NCBI RefSeq assembly: GCF_025790165.1
Contig: NZ_CP094970.1
Location: forward strand, 3,968,001 to 4,032,000
DNA: 64,000 bases
Direction of reading: 5' to 3'
From: Solicola gregarius
GTDB taxonomy: Bacteria > Actinomycetota > Actinomycetes > Propionibacteriales > Nocardioidaceae
Part shown: positions 18,414 to 26,709 of the stretch, one piece after another
Position numbering within the stretch: position 1 is the first letter of the stretch
Layout of the letters: every line of letters begins with the position of its first letter
Program-made: the position numbers and the translations under genes
The notes under the pieces: generated by a model
Told to the model about the DNA's origin: nothing
Seen by the model: the letters and a program-made list of their open reading frames with translations, nothing else
Database searches by the model: none

Positions 18414-18992
18414 ATGCACATGGTGATTCGCCGGACCTTCGCCCGTGGTCTGTTGCGGTTGGCGCGATGGAAGACCGTCGGAGCGGTGCCGCGCACCGGA
18501 ATCCTCGTGGGCGCCCCGCACACCTCGAACTTCGACTGGGTGGCGATGTTGCTGCTGCTGTGGTCCGGCGGCGTGCAACCGCGGGTGCTCATCAAACGGC
18601 AACTGTTCCGCGGGCCGCTCGGGTGGCTGCTGAAGGCGACCGGCGGGATCCCGATCGACCGCGACGACGCGGGCGAGGTCGTACGTGAGCTGACCGAGCA
18701 CGCGGCCACCGACGAGACCTTTGTCATCGTGCTGGCGGCCGAAGGCACGCGGCAGAAGCAGGAGTACTGGAAGTCCGGGTTCTACCGGCTCTCCCGCGAC
18801 AGTGGCCTGCCGATCTCGCTCGGCTTCATCGATGGCCCGAGTCGCACGATGGGCTTCGGGCCGACGCTCGAGCTCACCGGCGATGTTGCGGCCGACATGG
18901 ATGTCATCCGCGAGTTCTACGTCGACAAGCGCGGCGTACGTCCCGAGGGACGTACAGAGCCGCGGCTCCGAAACGAGACCAGCAGCCTCTAG
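18414..18992 (+). CDS. 1-acyl-sn-glycerol-3-phosphate acyltransferase-like protein (PlsC/LPLAT family)
   Basis: The ~192-residue protein carries the LPLAT HX4D motif in APHTSNFDW (about residues 38-46), an FVIVLAAEGTRQK segment equivalent to the EGTR motif, and a GGIPIDRD middle motif. Members transfer fatty acyl groups to lysophosphatidic acid at the inner membrane, or acylate other lipids. It is shorter than classical PlsC. The start is uncertain between ATG 18414 and ATG 18420, since no ribosome site is clear. The gene follows recD by about 130 bases and converges on the MFS gene; no functional link is evident. Confidence 0.8.
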   Translation: MHMVIRRTFARGLLRLARWKTVGAVPRTGILVGAPHTSNFDWVAMLLLLWSGGVQPRVLIKRQLFRGPLGWLLKATGGIPIDRDDAGEVVRELTEHAATDETFVIVLAAEGTRQKQEYWKSGFYRLSRDSGLPISLGFIDGPSRTMGFGPTLELTGDVAADMDVIREFYVDKRGVRPEGRTEPRLRNETSSL

Positions 18993-19016
18993 CGGCGCGG
19001 TCCCGGTCTTTGGCGG

Positions 19017-20273
19017 TCAGGCGGGCGCTTCCGCGACGTCGGCCGGGTCGTCGTGCTCGGTGGCCGGGTGGCCGTCCTCGTCGAGACCCTTGTCGGCATG
19101 GCGAAGCATCGTATGTGCGCTGAGGAGTACGCCGACCGCCGCAAGCACGGCGAGCGAGCCGATGGCGAACGGCACGTGCAGGTTGAAGTGCTCGACCAGC
19201 TTGCCCGCCGCGAACGGAGCGAGGCCACCGCCGATGAAGCGCACGAACCCGTATGCCGCCGAGGCGACCGGCCGCTCGACCGGCGACACGATCATCACCG
19301 CCTGGGTCGTGAGCGTGTTGTTGATGCCGATGAAGATGCCGGCGATGATGACGGCGCTGACCAGAACCGTGCGTACGTCGGGCCAGATCGCGATGACCGC
19401 GAGGTCCACCGCGAAGAGCGTCAGGGCGACGTAGAGCGACGGCCCCGTGCCGAACCTCGTCTGCAACCGGGGCGCAACGGCGACCGAGCAGATCGCAACC
19501 AGCAGGCCCCAGCCGAAGAACACGAAGCCGAGCTGGATCGCCGACAGCTCCATCGGGAACGGCGCGTACCCGAGCATCGTGAAGAAGCCCCAGTTGTACA
19601 GCAGGGCGGCGATGCTCATCTTCAACAGTCCGTGATGTCGCAGCGCCTTGAGCGGCGCCGACAACGATGTCCGGTGTTCGGGTTTCGGCGTCGCGGGTAG
19701 CAGGATGAGCGTTGCAACCAGAGCGAGTGCCATCAACGCCGACACACCGAAGAACGGCCCTCGCCAGCTGATGTCGCCGAGCAGGCCGCCGAGGAGTGGT
19801 CCGGCGGCGATGCCGAGACCGAGCGCCGCTTCGTACAGCACGATCGCCCCGGCGAAGCCGCCGTGCGCGGACGCGACGATGACCGCGAGCGAGGTCGCGA
19901 TGAAGAGCGCGTTGCCGAGTCCCCAACCGGCGCGGAACCCGATGATCCCGCCGATGGATCCGGAGAACCCGGCGAGCGCCGAGAAGGTGACGATGATCGC
20001 GAGGCCGGCGATGAGCGTGTGTTTGGCGCCGAGTCGGCTCGAGACCCAGTTCGTCCCGAGCATCGCGATGGCCGTGACGACGAGGTAGCTGGTGAACAGC
20101 AGGGTCACTTGGCTTGGAGAAGCGTCGAGCTGCGACGACAGCGCCGGCAGGATCGGATCGACGAGACCGATGCCCATGAAGGAGATGACGCACGCGAATG
20201 CGACGGCGTACACCGCCTTGGGCTGGCGGAACATGCTGACCGTGCGGCCGCGCTCGGCCGTGCTGGCTGTCAC
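19017..20273 (-). CDS. MFS efflux transporter
   Basis: The 418-residue protein has about 12 hydrophobic segments. An N-terminal GIGLVDPILPALSSQLDASPSQ motif is typical of DHA1 drug exporters, and a motif-A-like loop SRLGAKHTLIAGL sits between helices 2 and 3. It should export a drug-like compound using the proton gradient. The start is GTG at 20273, overlapping the stop of the upstream MarR gene (GTGA) with AAGGAGG about 8 bases before it. Longer in-frame readings overlap marR and are rejected. It is probably controlled by the MarR protein encoded in the same transcript. Confidence 0.9.
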   Translation of the reverse strand: MTASTAERGRTVSMFRQPKAVYAVAFACVISFMGIGLVDPILPALSSQLDASPSQVTLLFTSYLVVTAIAMLGTNWVSSRLGAKHTLIAGLAIIVTFSALAGFSGSIGGIIGFRAGWGLGNALFIATSLAVIVASAHGGFAGAIVLYEAALGLGIAAGPLLGGLLGDISWRGPFFGVSALMALALVATLILLPATPKPEHRTSLSAPLKALRHHGLLKMSIAALLYNWGFFTMLGYAPFPMELSAIQLGFVFFGWGLLVAICSVAVAPRLQTRFGTGPSLYVALTLFAVDLAVIAIWPDVRTVLVSAVIIAGIFIGINNTLTTQAVMIVSPVERPVASAAYGFVRFIGGGLAPFAAGKLVEHFNLHVPFAIGSLAVLAAVGVLLSAHTMLRHADKGLDEDGHPATEHDDPADVAEAPA

Positions 20274-20740
20274 CGAGGGTCCTCCTTGGGTTGGAACGTT
20301 TGTGCGTGCGTGGCGTCGGCAAGTCGCTGCAGCGCGGGTAGTGCGTCGATGAGCAGGTCGAAGTCGTGCGGCTCGAGGGTGCCGAGCATGTCCGCGATCG
20401 TGGCTGCGTACTGCCGCCGGCGCTCGTCGACGAGCGCCTCGCCCGCCGGTGTGAGCCCGATGATGACGGCGCGTCCGTCGCTCGGGTCGGGCGTGCGGTT
20501 GACGAGGCCCTGCGACTCGAGTCGGCCGACGAGTCCGGTCATCGCCGGCTGGGTGACCGCCTCGTGCTGGGCGAGTGTCGTCAGGCGAAGGGGTCCGAGG
20601 CGGTAGAGCGCGCCGAGAGTCGATGCTGCCGTGCGGCTCAGGGTCGAGTCGGGAGTCATCCGACGCCAGGCAAGGAGGAGCGAGTCGAGTACCTCGGTGG
20701 CCTCCGCGAGCGCGGCCGGTCGGGACGTACGTTGTGGCAC
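20270..20740 (-). CDS. MarR-family transcriptional regulator
   Basis: The 156-residue protein has a winged helix with LTTLAQHEAVTQPAMTGLVGRLESQGLVNR as recognition region, and a wing DPSDGRAVIIGLTPAG, the classic MarR DRR-like wing with Gly-Arg. It is co-transcribed with, and overlaps, the MFS exporter gene. This is the usual arrangement for a ligand-released repressor of efflux. The start is GTG at 20740; a 21-base operator-like palindrome at 20743-20763 lies immediately upstream, so autorepression is likely. Confidence 0.92.
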   Translation of the reverse strand: MPQRTSRPAALAEATEVLDSLLLAWRRMTPDSTLSRTAASTLGALYRLGPLRLTTLAQHEAVTQPAMTGLVGRLESQGLVNRTPDPSDGRAVIIGLTPAGEALVDERRRQYAATIADMLGTLEPHDFDLLIDALPALQRLADATHAQTFQPKEDPR

Positions 20741-20742
20741 GC

Positions 20743-20763
20743 AACCATTTGTATCACATGGTT
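20743..20763. promoter_or_regulatory. MarR operator-like palindrome
   Basis: AACCAT at 20743-20748 and ATGGTT at 20758-20763 are perfect arms around a 9-base centre. Inner pairs TG/CA also match, giving 8 of 10 symmetric pairs. A minus-strand -10-like GATACA (20755-20750) sits inside it, so a bound dimer would block the marR-MFS promoter. Binding is inferred. Confidence 0.6.
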
Positions 20764-20802
20764 ATGTAGTTGCCGGCTTCCTCCGTCGCTCGATCGGCTG
20801 AC

Positions 20803-20832
20803 TTGAAACAGCCTTCGTCATGCATGCATAAT
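20803..20832 (+). promoter_or_regulatory. Promoter for the VapBC-like pair, apparently leaderless
   Basis: TTGAAA (20803-20808), an 18-base spacer and CATAAT (20827-20832) form a good sigma-70-type promoter. Transcription about seven bases downstream would start on the A of the antitoxin ATG at 20839. A perfect palindrome ATGCATGCAT (20820-20829) overlaps the -10 and may be the antitoxin operator. Confidence 0.55.
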
Positions 20833-20838
20833 GCCTGC

Positions 20839-21078
20839 ATGGTTCAACTCACGATCCGCGACGTTCCCGAAGAGGTCAAGGACGCACTCGCAACCGCCGC
20901 GAGTGCCCGCAGCCAGTCGCTGCAGGCGTACGCACTAGGTGTGCTCACGCGCGAGGCCAGCTTCATGAACAACGCGGCCGTGATCGTCGAGATCGAGGGT
21001 GACGTCGGTCATCTGGTCGGTGATGACGCGCCAAGCGCTGCGGAGGTTCTCGCCCAGGAGCGAGCGCGCCGCGCGTGA
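20839..21078 (+). CDS. FitA/VapB-like ribbon-helix-helix antitoxin
   Basis: The 79-residue protein starts MVQLTIRDVPEEVKDALATAA, the DNA-binding strand and first helix of FitA-type RHH antitoxins. The C-terminal part (APSAAEVLAQERARRA) would wrap the toxin. The stop overlaps the toxin's GTG start (GTGA). An in-frame ATG a few codons upstream (MHNAC) is possible, but the promoter geometry favours 20839. Confidence 0.85.
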   Translation: MVQLTIRDVPEEVKDALATAASARSQSLQAYALGVLTREASFMNNAAVIVEIEGDVGHLVGDDAPSAAEVLAQERARRA

Positions 21079-21470
21079 TAGTCGTCGATGCATCCGCGCT
21101 CATCGAGTTGCTGGTTTACGAGGGCAGTCGTGGCCAGCGTGCGCGTGACGTCCTTTCCCGCGACGAGGTGTGGTGTGCCCCCGAGCACTGGAAGGCGGAG
21201 GTCTTCTCGGCGGTGCGCGGCCTCATGTTGGGTGGTCAGTTGGGGGAGGTGTACGCGTCGCGGGCAATCACTCGCCTGCCGATGCTTGCCGTTGAGGGGG
21301 TCGACCTGAACGGTCTGCTGAACGGCATGTGGCAACTGCGTCATGAGGTCAGCGGCTACGACGCGGCGTACGTCGCGCTCGCGCAGCAGCGCAGGCTGAC
21401 GCTCGTCACGGCCGATGCGCACCTCGCGCGTGCGGCTGTCCGTCACTGCCGCGTCGAGTCGCTCGAGTGA
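21075..21470 (+). CDS. VapC-like PIN-domain ribonuclease toxin
   Basis: The 131-residue protein shows the PIN pattern: Asp5 in IVVDASALIELL, Glu near residue 40 (HWKAEVFSAV), Asp in GYDAAYVALAQ and Asp in TADAHLARA. These four acidic residues make the metal site. Known VapC toxins cleave tRNA or rRNA and are inhibited by the paired VapB. GTG start at 21075 in the VapB stop overlap. Confidence 0.9.
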   Translation: MIVVDASALIELLVYEGSRGQRARDVLSRDEVWCAPEHWKAEVFSAVRGLMLGGQLGEVYASRAITRLPMLAVEGVDLNGLLNGMWQLRHEVSGYDAAYVALAQQRRLTLVTADAHLARAAVRHCRVESLE

Positions 21471-21523
21471 GGCAACGTAGTGGCGTGCGAGGTTCCCCGG
21501 CGCACGCGCCGTAGGCTGGTTGG

Positions 21524-24500
21524 GTGCCGTTTGCACTTACCCTGATCGACGACATCCGCTGGCGTGGCGATCCCGTCGTCGGTGAGCGCCCACGCGCCCT
21601 GATCGGGGCGCTGGTCGACGCCGGCCCGGCCGGTCGCTCGTCCGATGCGCTGATCGACGACGTCTGGGGCGACGAGCCCCCCGCGAATCCCACGAAGGCC
21701 CTGCAGGTACAGGTCTCTCGGGTTCGCTCGGCGACCGACCACCGGCTGATCGAACGCTCCGCGACCGGGTACCGGCTCGGGCTCGCTCGTGACGAGGTCG
21801 ACGTGCTGACGCACGCCGACCTTCGTGCCGCGGCGCGTGCGGCGTACGAGTCGGGCCAGCTCGACAAGGCTCTGGTGACCGCGCAACGGGCGCTCGAGAT
21901 CGGTCCGGCCGACGATCTTCGTACCCTCGTCGCGCTGGCCCGGAGCCGCGGCGGTGACCACGCGGCCGCCCTCCCGGTACTCGAGGAGCTGGCGGCGGCC
22001 AACCCGGCCGACGAAGACGTGCTCGCCTGCCTGCTGCACAGCGAAGCGGCCGTGCGCGGACCCGCCGCCGCACTCGAGCGGTACGAGCAGTATCGCGCGG
22101 CGCTCGCCGATCGTCTCGGCACCGATCCGGGTCCGGCGATCCAGGATGTGTATCGCGAGCTGCTGGCGGCGGATCGGCCCGTACGCGACGGCGTTCTGTA
22201 CGACGGCACCACGCTGCTCGGCCGGGACGGCGACATCCGGGCGCTTCGGGCCCTGATCGCGTCATCGCGGGTCGTCTCCATCGTCGGCGCCGGCGGTCTG
22301 GGCAAGACCCGCCTCGCGCACGTGCTCGGCCGTGACGCCGAGCAACCGGTGGTCCACTTCGTCGAGCTGGTGGGCGTGACGGCGCCGGAGGACGTCGTCG
22401 GCGAGGTCGGGTCCGTGCTCGGAGTGCGCGATTCGGTCATTGCGCGTCAGTCACTCACGCCCGAGCAGCGCGCAGACGTACGATCGCGGATCGCGCAGCA
22501 TCTGGCGGCGGCGCCGAGCCTGCTGATCCTCGACAACTGCGAGCACCTGGTCGATGCGGTCGCCGATCTGGTGGCGTTCCTGGTCGCGGCGACCCGCAAC
22601 GTCCATGTCGTGACGACGACGCGGGCACCGCTGAACATCGCGGCGGAGCGGGTGTACGCACTGAGCGAGCTGCAGCGTGGCGACGCCTCGGAGCTCTTTC
22701 GGGAGCGCGCAGTTGCCGCGCGGCCGAACGTCGTGCTGGACGCGGAGACCGTCACCGAGATCGTGATCCGGCTCGACGGCCTGCCGCTCGCGATCGAGCT
22801 CGCGGCGGCCAAGGTGCGGGTCATGTCAGTCGAGGACATCGCCCGGCGCCTCGAGAATCGATTCGCGCTCCTCCGCGGCGGCGACCGAACGGCGCCCGAC
22901 CGCCATCAGACGTTGCTGGCGGTCATCGACTGGTCCTGGAACCTGCTCGACGAACCCGAGCGCCGGGCTCTCCGGTGGCTGTCGCTCTTTCATGACGGGT
23001 TCACGTACGAGGCCGCGGAGGCAGTGCTCGGCCCCGCCGCGATGGACAGCGTGGAGAGCCTCGTAGAGCAGTCGCTGCTGTCGGTGCACGACTCCGGGCA
23101 CAGCGTGCGATACCGAATGCTCGAGACCGTACGGGAGTTCGGCCGGATGCAGCTCATCGACGCGGGCGAGGACGCCGAAGCGAGCCGCGCACAGCGAGCG
23201 TGGATGCGCGCGTACGCCGACCGCTACTTCGATCTCCTCTGGGGGAGTGAGCAGGTCGCTGCGATGGATGCGCTGCGGGCAGAGGAGGGCAACCTGGCCG
23301 ACCTGCTCCGGCAGGCGCTCGCCGAGCCCGACCCCGAGACCGTCGTCGTGCTGTTCTCCACTGCCGCGTCGTTCTGGTCGATCGTCGGCGAGCACGGGCG
23401 GATCATCGCCCTCCTCGAAGCGCTCGAGGAAGCGCTGGACGACTGGACGCCGCCGGACGAGCTCGTCGACCAGGCCCGGGTGGCCCTGAGCGTCGCGCTC
23501 ACGAACGCCGCGATCGCGGTCCCGTCGGCGCACAAGATCGCGCGCGACCTGTTGGCTCGATTGGGATCGGACTCCGAGCGCCCGGCCGTAAGGGCCATCT
23601 GCAAAGTGACGCTCGCGTTCGATCCTGCCGATCCCGACGAAACGGTCAAACGGATGGAGGAGCTCTCCGAGAGCCCCGAGGGGTTCGTCGCGATGCAGGC
23701 ATTGCAGTACCACAGCCACTTCCTCGAGAACGACGGCCACGCGGTCGAGTCGGTCGCGGCCGCGAAGCGTGCGCTGGCCTTGTGGCGGCCCGACGACGGA
23801 CCGTGGATCGGCGCGATCCTGCGTACGTTCCTCGCCCAGATGCTCAGCCAGCTCGGTGAGTACGACGCGGCCGCCGAGTACGCACGCGCGGCGATCCCGG
23901 TGCTTGACCGGCTCGAGTCGATCGACGACGCCATCCAGAGTCGAGCCGTGCTCGCCTGCCAGGCGATGCTGCAGGGGCGGCTCGACGACGCCGAGCAGCT
24001 GTTCGTCGAGATCGAGGAGCTCGACGAGCATCGCCCGGGATTCGGCAGCGGCGCGATCCTGGCCATGGGGCGAGCCGAGCTGTTGCTGCTGCGTGGTGAC
24101 ATCGAGGACGGCCTCGCTGCGTACAACGCGGGTATCGAGCGAGTGCAGGCCGTCCGACTCCCCATCCTGGGCGAGGAGTTCGAGGGTCTCGAGCCGTGGA
24201 TCCTCGCGGCCGAGGCGTCGGCACTCGCCGCGTACGCCCTGCATGGCACGGGTGACGATGGGCGCGACCTCTGGCGGAGGATGCTGGCGAAGGCGGGGCG
24301 CGCGGCACGGCCGAGTCGTCGCCACCTGGACTACCCGGTGCTCGGAGTGGTGTTCTTCGGTCTCGGCATGTGGGCGCTGCACCGCAAGGCCTTGCCGCCG
24401 CAGGACGCCGTGCGACTGTGCGTCCTCGCCGAGCGGTTCGGCTACAGCCGTCGCGTACCGACCCTGTCGTGGGACAACGCCGTTGCTGCGGCGGAGCGGT

Positions 24501-24613
24501 TCGCGCCCGGGATGCTTGACGAGCTCGCCGACGAGTACGGAGACCGTCGCGGCCGCGAGCTGCTGACCGATGCCCGTGACCTCATCACCCGCCTGACGCC
24601 CGAACCACGCTGA
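21524..24613 (+). CDS. BTAD-domain transcriptional regulator with NB-ARC/STAND ATPase
   Basis: The 1029-residue protein has an N-terminal OmpR-like winged helix (about residues 10-85) and a bacterial transcriptional activation (BTAD) helical domain (to about 240). A STAND ATPase with Walker A GAGGLGKTRLA (about 255) and Walker B LLILDNCEHL follows, then a long helical-repeat tail. This layout is that of AfsR/SARP-like activators, which often control antibiotic or secondary-metabolite genes. A -10-like TAGGCT at 21512-21517 puts the start of transcription near the GTG at 21524, so the mRNA may be leaderless. No biosynthetic cluster is next to it; its target may be the convergent exporter or lie elsewhere. 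Confidence 0.9.
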   Translation: MPFALTLIDDIRWRGDPVVGERPRALIGALVDAGPAGRSSDALIDDVWGDEPPANPTKALQVQVSRVRSATDHRLIERSATGYRLGLARDEVDVLTHADLRAAARAAYESGQLDKALVTAQRALEIGPADDLRTLVALARSRGGDHAAALPVLEELAAANPADEDVLACLLHSEAAVRGPAAALERYEQYRAALADRLGTDPGPAIQDVYRELLAADRPVRDGVLYDGTTLLGRDGDIRALRALIASSRVVSIVGAGGLGKTRLAHVLGRDAEQPVVHFVELVGVTAPEDVVGEVGSVLGVRDSVIARQSLTPEQRADVRSRIAQHLAAAPSLLILDNCEHLVDAVADLVAFLVAATRNVHVVTTTRAPLNIAAERVYALSELQRGDASELFRERAVAARPNVVLDAETVTEIVIRLDGLPLAIELAAAKVRVMSVEDIARRLENRFALLRGGDRTAPDRHQTLLAVIDWSWNLLDEPERRALRWLSLFHDGFTYEAAEAVLGPAAMDSVESLVEQSLLSVHDSGHSVRYRMLETVREFGRMQLIDAGEDAEASRAQRAWMRAYADRYFDLLWGSEQVAAMDALRAEEGNLADLLRQALAEPDPETVVVLFSTAASFWSIVGEHGRIIALLEALEEALDDWTPPDELVDQARVALSVALTNAAIAVPSAHKIARDLLARLGSDSERPAVRAICKVTLAFDPADPDETVKRMEELSESPEGFVAMQALQYHSHFLENDGHAVESVAAAKRALALWRPDDGPWIGAILRTFLAQMLSQLGEYDAAAEYARAAIPVLDRLESIDDAIQSRAVLACQAMLQGRLDDAEQLFVEIEELDEHRPGFGSGAILAMGRAELLLLRGDIEDGLAAYNAGIERVQAVRLPILGEEFEGLEPWILAAEASALAAYALHGTGDDGRDLWRRMLAKAGRAARPSRRHLDYPVLGVVFFGLGMWALHRKALPPQDAVRLCVLAERFGYSRRVPTLSWDNAVAAAERFAPGMLDELADEYGDRRGRELLTDARDLITRLTPEPR

Positions 24614-24625
24614 GACGCGCGAAAG

Positions 24626-24676
24626 TCCCCGCCCCCACGCGACCTCCGCAGTGCAGAAGCCGCGCGTGGGCGGGGA
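24626..24676. terminator. Bidirectional GC-rich terminator hairpin
   Basis: A 16-base arm (24626-24641) pairs with a 14-base arm (24663-24676) with a two-base bulge around a 21-base loop. It lies between convergent genes ending at 24613 and 24696. There is no U-tract, as is common in actinobacteria. Confidence 0.7.
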
Positions 24677-24695
24677 GTTCCTCACGTCCCAGCGT

Positions 24696-25556
24696 TTACA
24701 TCTTGCGCTGGTACGTCTTCACCGAGAGCGGGGCGAAGATCGCGATCACGGCCGCGCAGCCGAGCAGTGCCCAGCCGACCTCGGCGGTGACGGCCCCGTC
24801 GTTCGCAAGGTCTCGTACCGCGGTCACGACGTGCGAGACCGGGTTGATGTTCACGAACGCCTCCAGCCAGCCCGGCAGGGTGTCGGCCGGTACGAACGCG
24901 TTGGACAGGAAGGTCAGCGGGAACAGGATCATCATCGAGATGCCCTGCACGCTCTGCGCCGACCGTCCGATGGTCCCGATGAAGGCGAACGCCCAGGCGA
25001 GTGACCAGCCGGCGACGACGACCAGCAGGATCGCCGCGAGTACGCCGATGACCCCGCCTTCGGGCCGGTAGCCCATCGCGATACCGGCCGCGAACGTCAG
25101 CGATGCGGCGATCGTGTAACGCAGCAGGTCGGCCACCATCGGGCCGGCGAGCGGCGAGATCCGGGCGATCGGCAGCGACTTGAACCGGTCGAAGACGCCC
25201 TTGTCCATGTCCTCGCGCAACTGCACGCCGGTCGCCATACAGGTGGTGAGGGCGGTCTGCGCGAGGATGCCGGGCACCATCAGCGGGAGGTAGCTCGAAA
25301 CGTCGCCGCTGATCGCGCCGCCGAAGATGTACGCGAACATCGCGGTGAACAGCAGCGGCTGGATCGTGACGTCGAAGAACTGCTCCGGGTTGCGGCGCAT
25401 CTTCTTCGTCGCCCGCCAGGCCAGCGCGAGTGTCTGGCTGATGGTCTCTCCGAGCGAGATGTGGCGTCGCGTCGCAGCGACGGGATCGGCGAGACGTGAT
25501 TCTGGTGCGAGGTCGACACCCCCGCGACCGGCCTCGCTCGTCATTAGTTCGGTCAT
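24696..25556 (-). CDS. ABC-2 type exporter permease, DrrB-like
   Basis: The 286-residue protein has about six hydrophobic segments and the ABC-2 sequence FDVTIQPLLFTAMFAYIFGGAI. It also has the conserved MDKGVFDRFKSLPIAR loop of daunorubicin-resistance DrrB relatives. It forms an export pore with the upstream ATPase. The start ATG at 25556 overlaps the ATPase stop (ATGA), giving strict translational coupling. Exported drug or lipid unknown. Confidence 0.92.
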   Translation of the reverse strand: MTELMTSEAGRGGVDLAPESRLADPVAATRRHISLGETISQTLALAWRATKKMRRNPEQFFDVTIQPLLFTAMFAYIFGGAISGDVSSYLPLMVPGILAQTALTTCMATGVQLREDMDKGVFDRFKSLPIARISPLAGPMVADLLRYTIAASLTFAAGIAMGYRPEGGVIGVLAAILLVVVAGWSLAWAFAFIGTIGRSAQSVQGISMMILFPLTFLSNAFVPADTLPGWLEAFVNINPVSHVVTAVRDLANDGAVTAEVGWALLGCAAVIAIFAPLSVKTYQRKM

Positions 25557-26572
25557 GACGCAACCTCCTCGGTCTGCGTTTCATTCAGGTCTTGGGCGTC
25601 GTGCCCGGTGATCGCGAGGAACACCTCGTCGAGGCTGGGCTTCTGTACGCTCACCGATGCGATGGAGACGTTCGCCGAGCGCAGCGCGATGAGGACGTCG
25701 CCGGCCTGGTCTGCGGCCTCCATGGCCACGTTGAGCCGGGCGCGCTCCGGGCTGGGAACGGGTTCGACGTCGAGTACCTCGCGTACGACACCGCTCGCGA
25801 CCGGGATGTCGGTCACGTCGGTGAGAACCAGCTGGAGCGTGGACACTCCGACCGACGACTTGAGCTCGTCGGAGGTGCCCTCGGCGACCTTCTTGCCGCG
25901 GTCGATGACCGCGATCCGGTCCGCGAGCTGGTCGGCCTCGTCGAGGTACTGCGACGTGAGCAGCACCGTGCAGCCGTCCTTGACGAGATCGCGGATGGTG
26001 TCCCACATCTGGCCACGGGTACGCGGGTCGAGTCCGGTCGTCGGCTCGTCGAGGAAGATCAGCGGCGGGCGGGTGATCAGGCTCGCCGCCAGATCGAGCC
26101 GGCGGCGCATGCCGCCGGAGAACTGCGAGATCGGCTTCTTCGCGGCGTCCTGCAGGTCGAACTGCTCCAGCAGGTCTGCTGCCGTACTCCTGGCGGTCGC
26201 CGACCGCAGGCCCTGCAGCCGGCCGAAGAGCCAGAGGTTCTCCGTCGCCGTCAGGTCCTCGTCGACCGACGCGTACTGACCTGTCACGCCGAGGAGTTGG
26301 CGAATGACGTGCGGCTCCTTCTGCACGTCAACGCCAAACACCTCGGCATGCCCCCCGTCGATGCGCAGCAGCGTTGCCAGCATCGAGAGCATGGTGGTCT
26401 TGCCGGCGCCATTGGGTCCCAGGACGCCGAACACCTCGCCGGTACGTACCTCGAGGTCGATCCCGTCGACGGCACGCTGGCCCCCGAACGTCTTGACGAG
26501 CCCCTCCGTACGCACCGCGGTGCGGGTTGCCGGGCGGATGGCCCGGGCTGAAGTCATGATGTCTGTGCTCAT
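25553..26572 (-). CDS. ABC exporter ATPase, DrrA-like
   Basis: The 339-residue ATPase has Walker A GPNGAGKTT, signature FSGGMRRRLDLA, Walker B LIFLDEPTTGLDPRT and a C-terminal domain typical of DrrA-type drug exporters (QKPSLDEVFLAITG). I start at ATG 26572 (MSTDIMTSA), which has AGGA eight bases upstream; an earlier in-frame ATG (26602) lacks a ribosome site. It works with the permease at 24696-25556. Confidence 0.93.
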   Translation of the reverse strand: MSTDIMTSARAIRPATRTAVRTEGLVKTFGGQRAVDGIDLEVRTGEVFGVLGPNGAGKTTMLSMLATLLRIDGGHAEVFGVDVQKEPHVIRQLLGVTGQYASVDEDLTATENLWLFGRLQGLRSATARSTAADLLEQFDLQDAAKKPISQFSGGMRRRLDLAASLITRPPLIFLDEPTTGLDPRTRGQMWDTIRDLVKDGCTVLLTSQYLDEADQLADRIAVIDRGKKVAEGTSDELKSSVGVSTLQLVLTDVTDIPVASGVVREVLDVEPVPSPERARLNVAMEAADQAGDVLIALRSANVSIASVSVQKPSLDEVFLAITGHDAQDLNETQTEEVAS

Positions 26573-26709
26573 GCCGATAATCCTGCGGGCGCCCGGTTTC
26601 ACACCGCCTTCACTCGGGTTTCACGCGGCTTCGCGCCGCCCACAGCGTTGTCCACAGCCGGCGAGTGGTCGCTGTACGTGGCGCCGGGTCGCCGACAGCC
26701 TTGGGCGCC

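Noticed and set aside
22826-24685. Minus-strand 619-codon frame over the BTAD regulator
   Set aside because: Arg/His/Gly-rich with no motifs; the plus strand encodes an intact NB-ARC protein.
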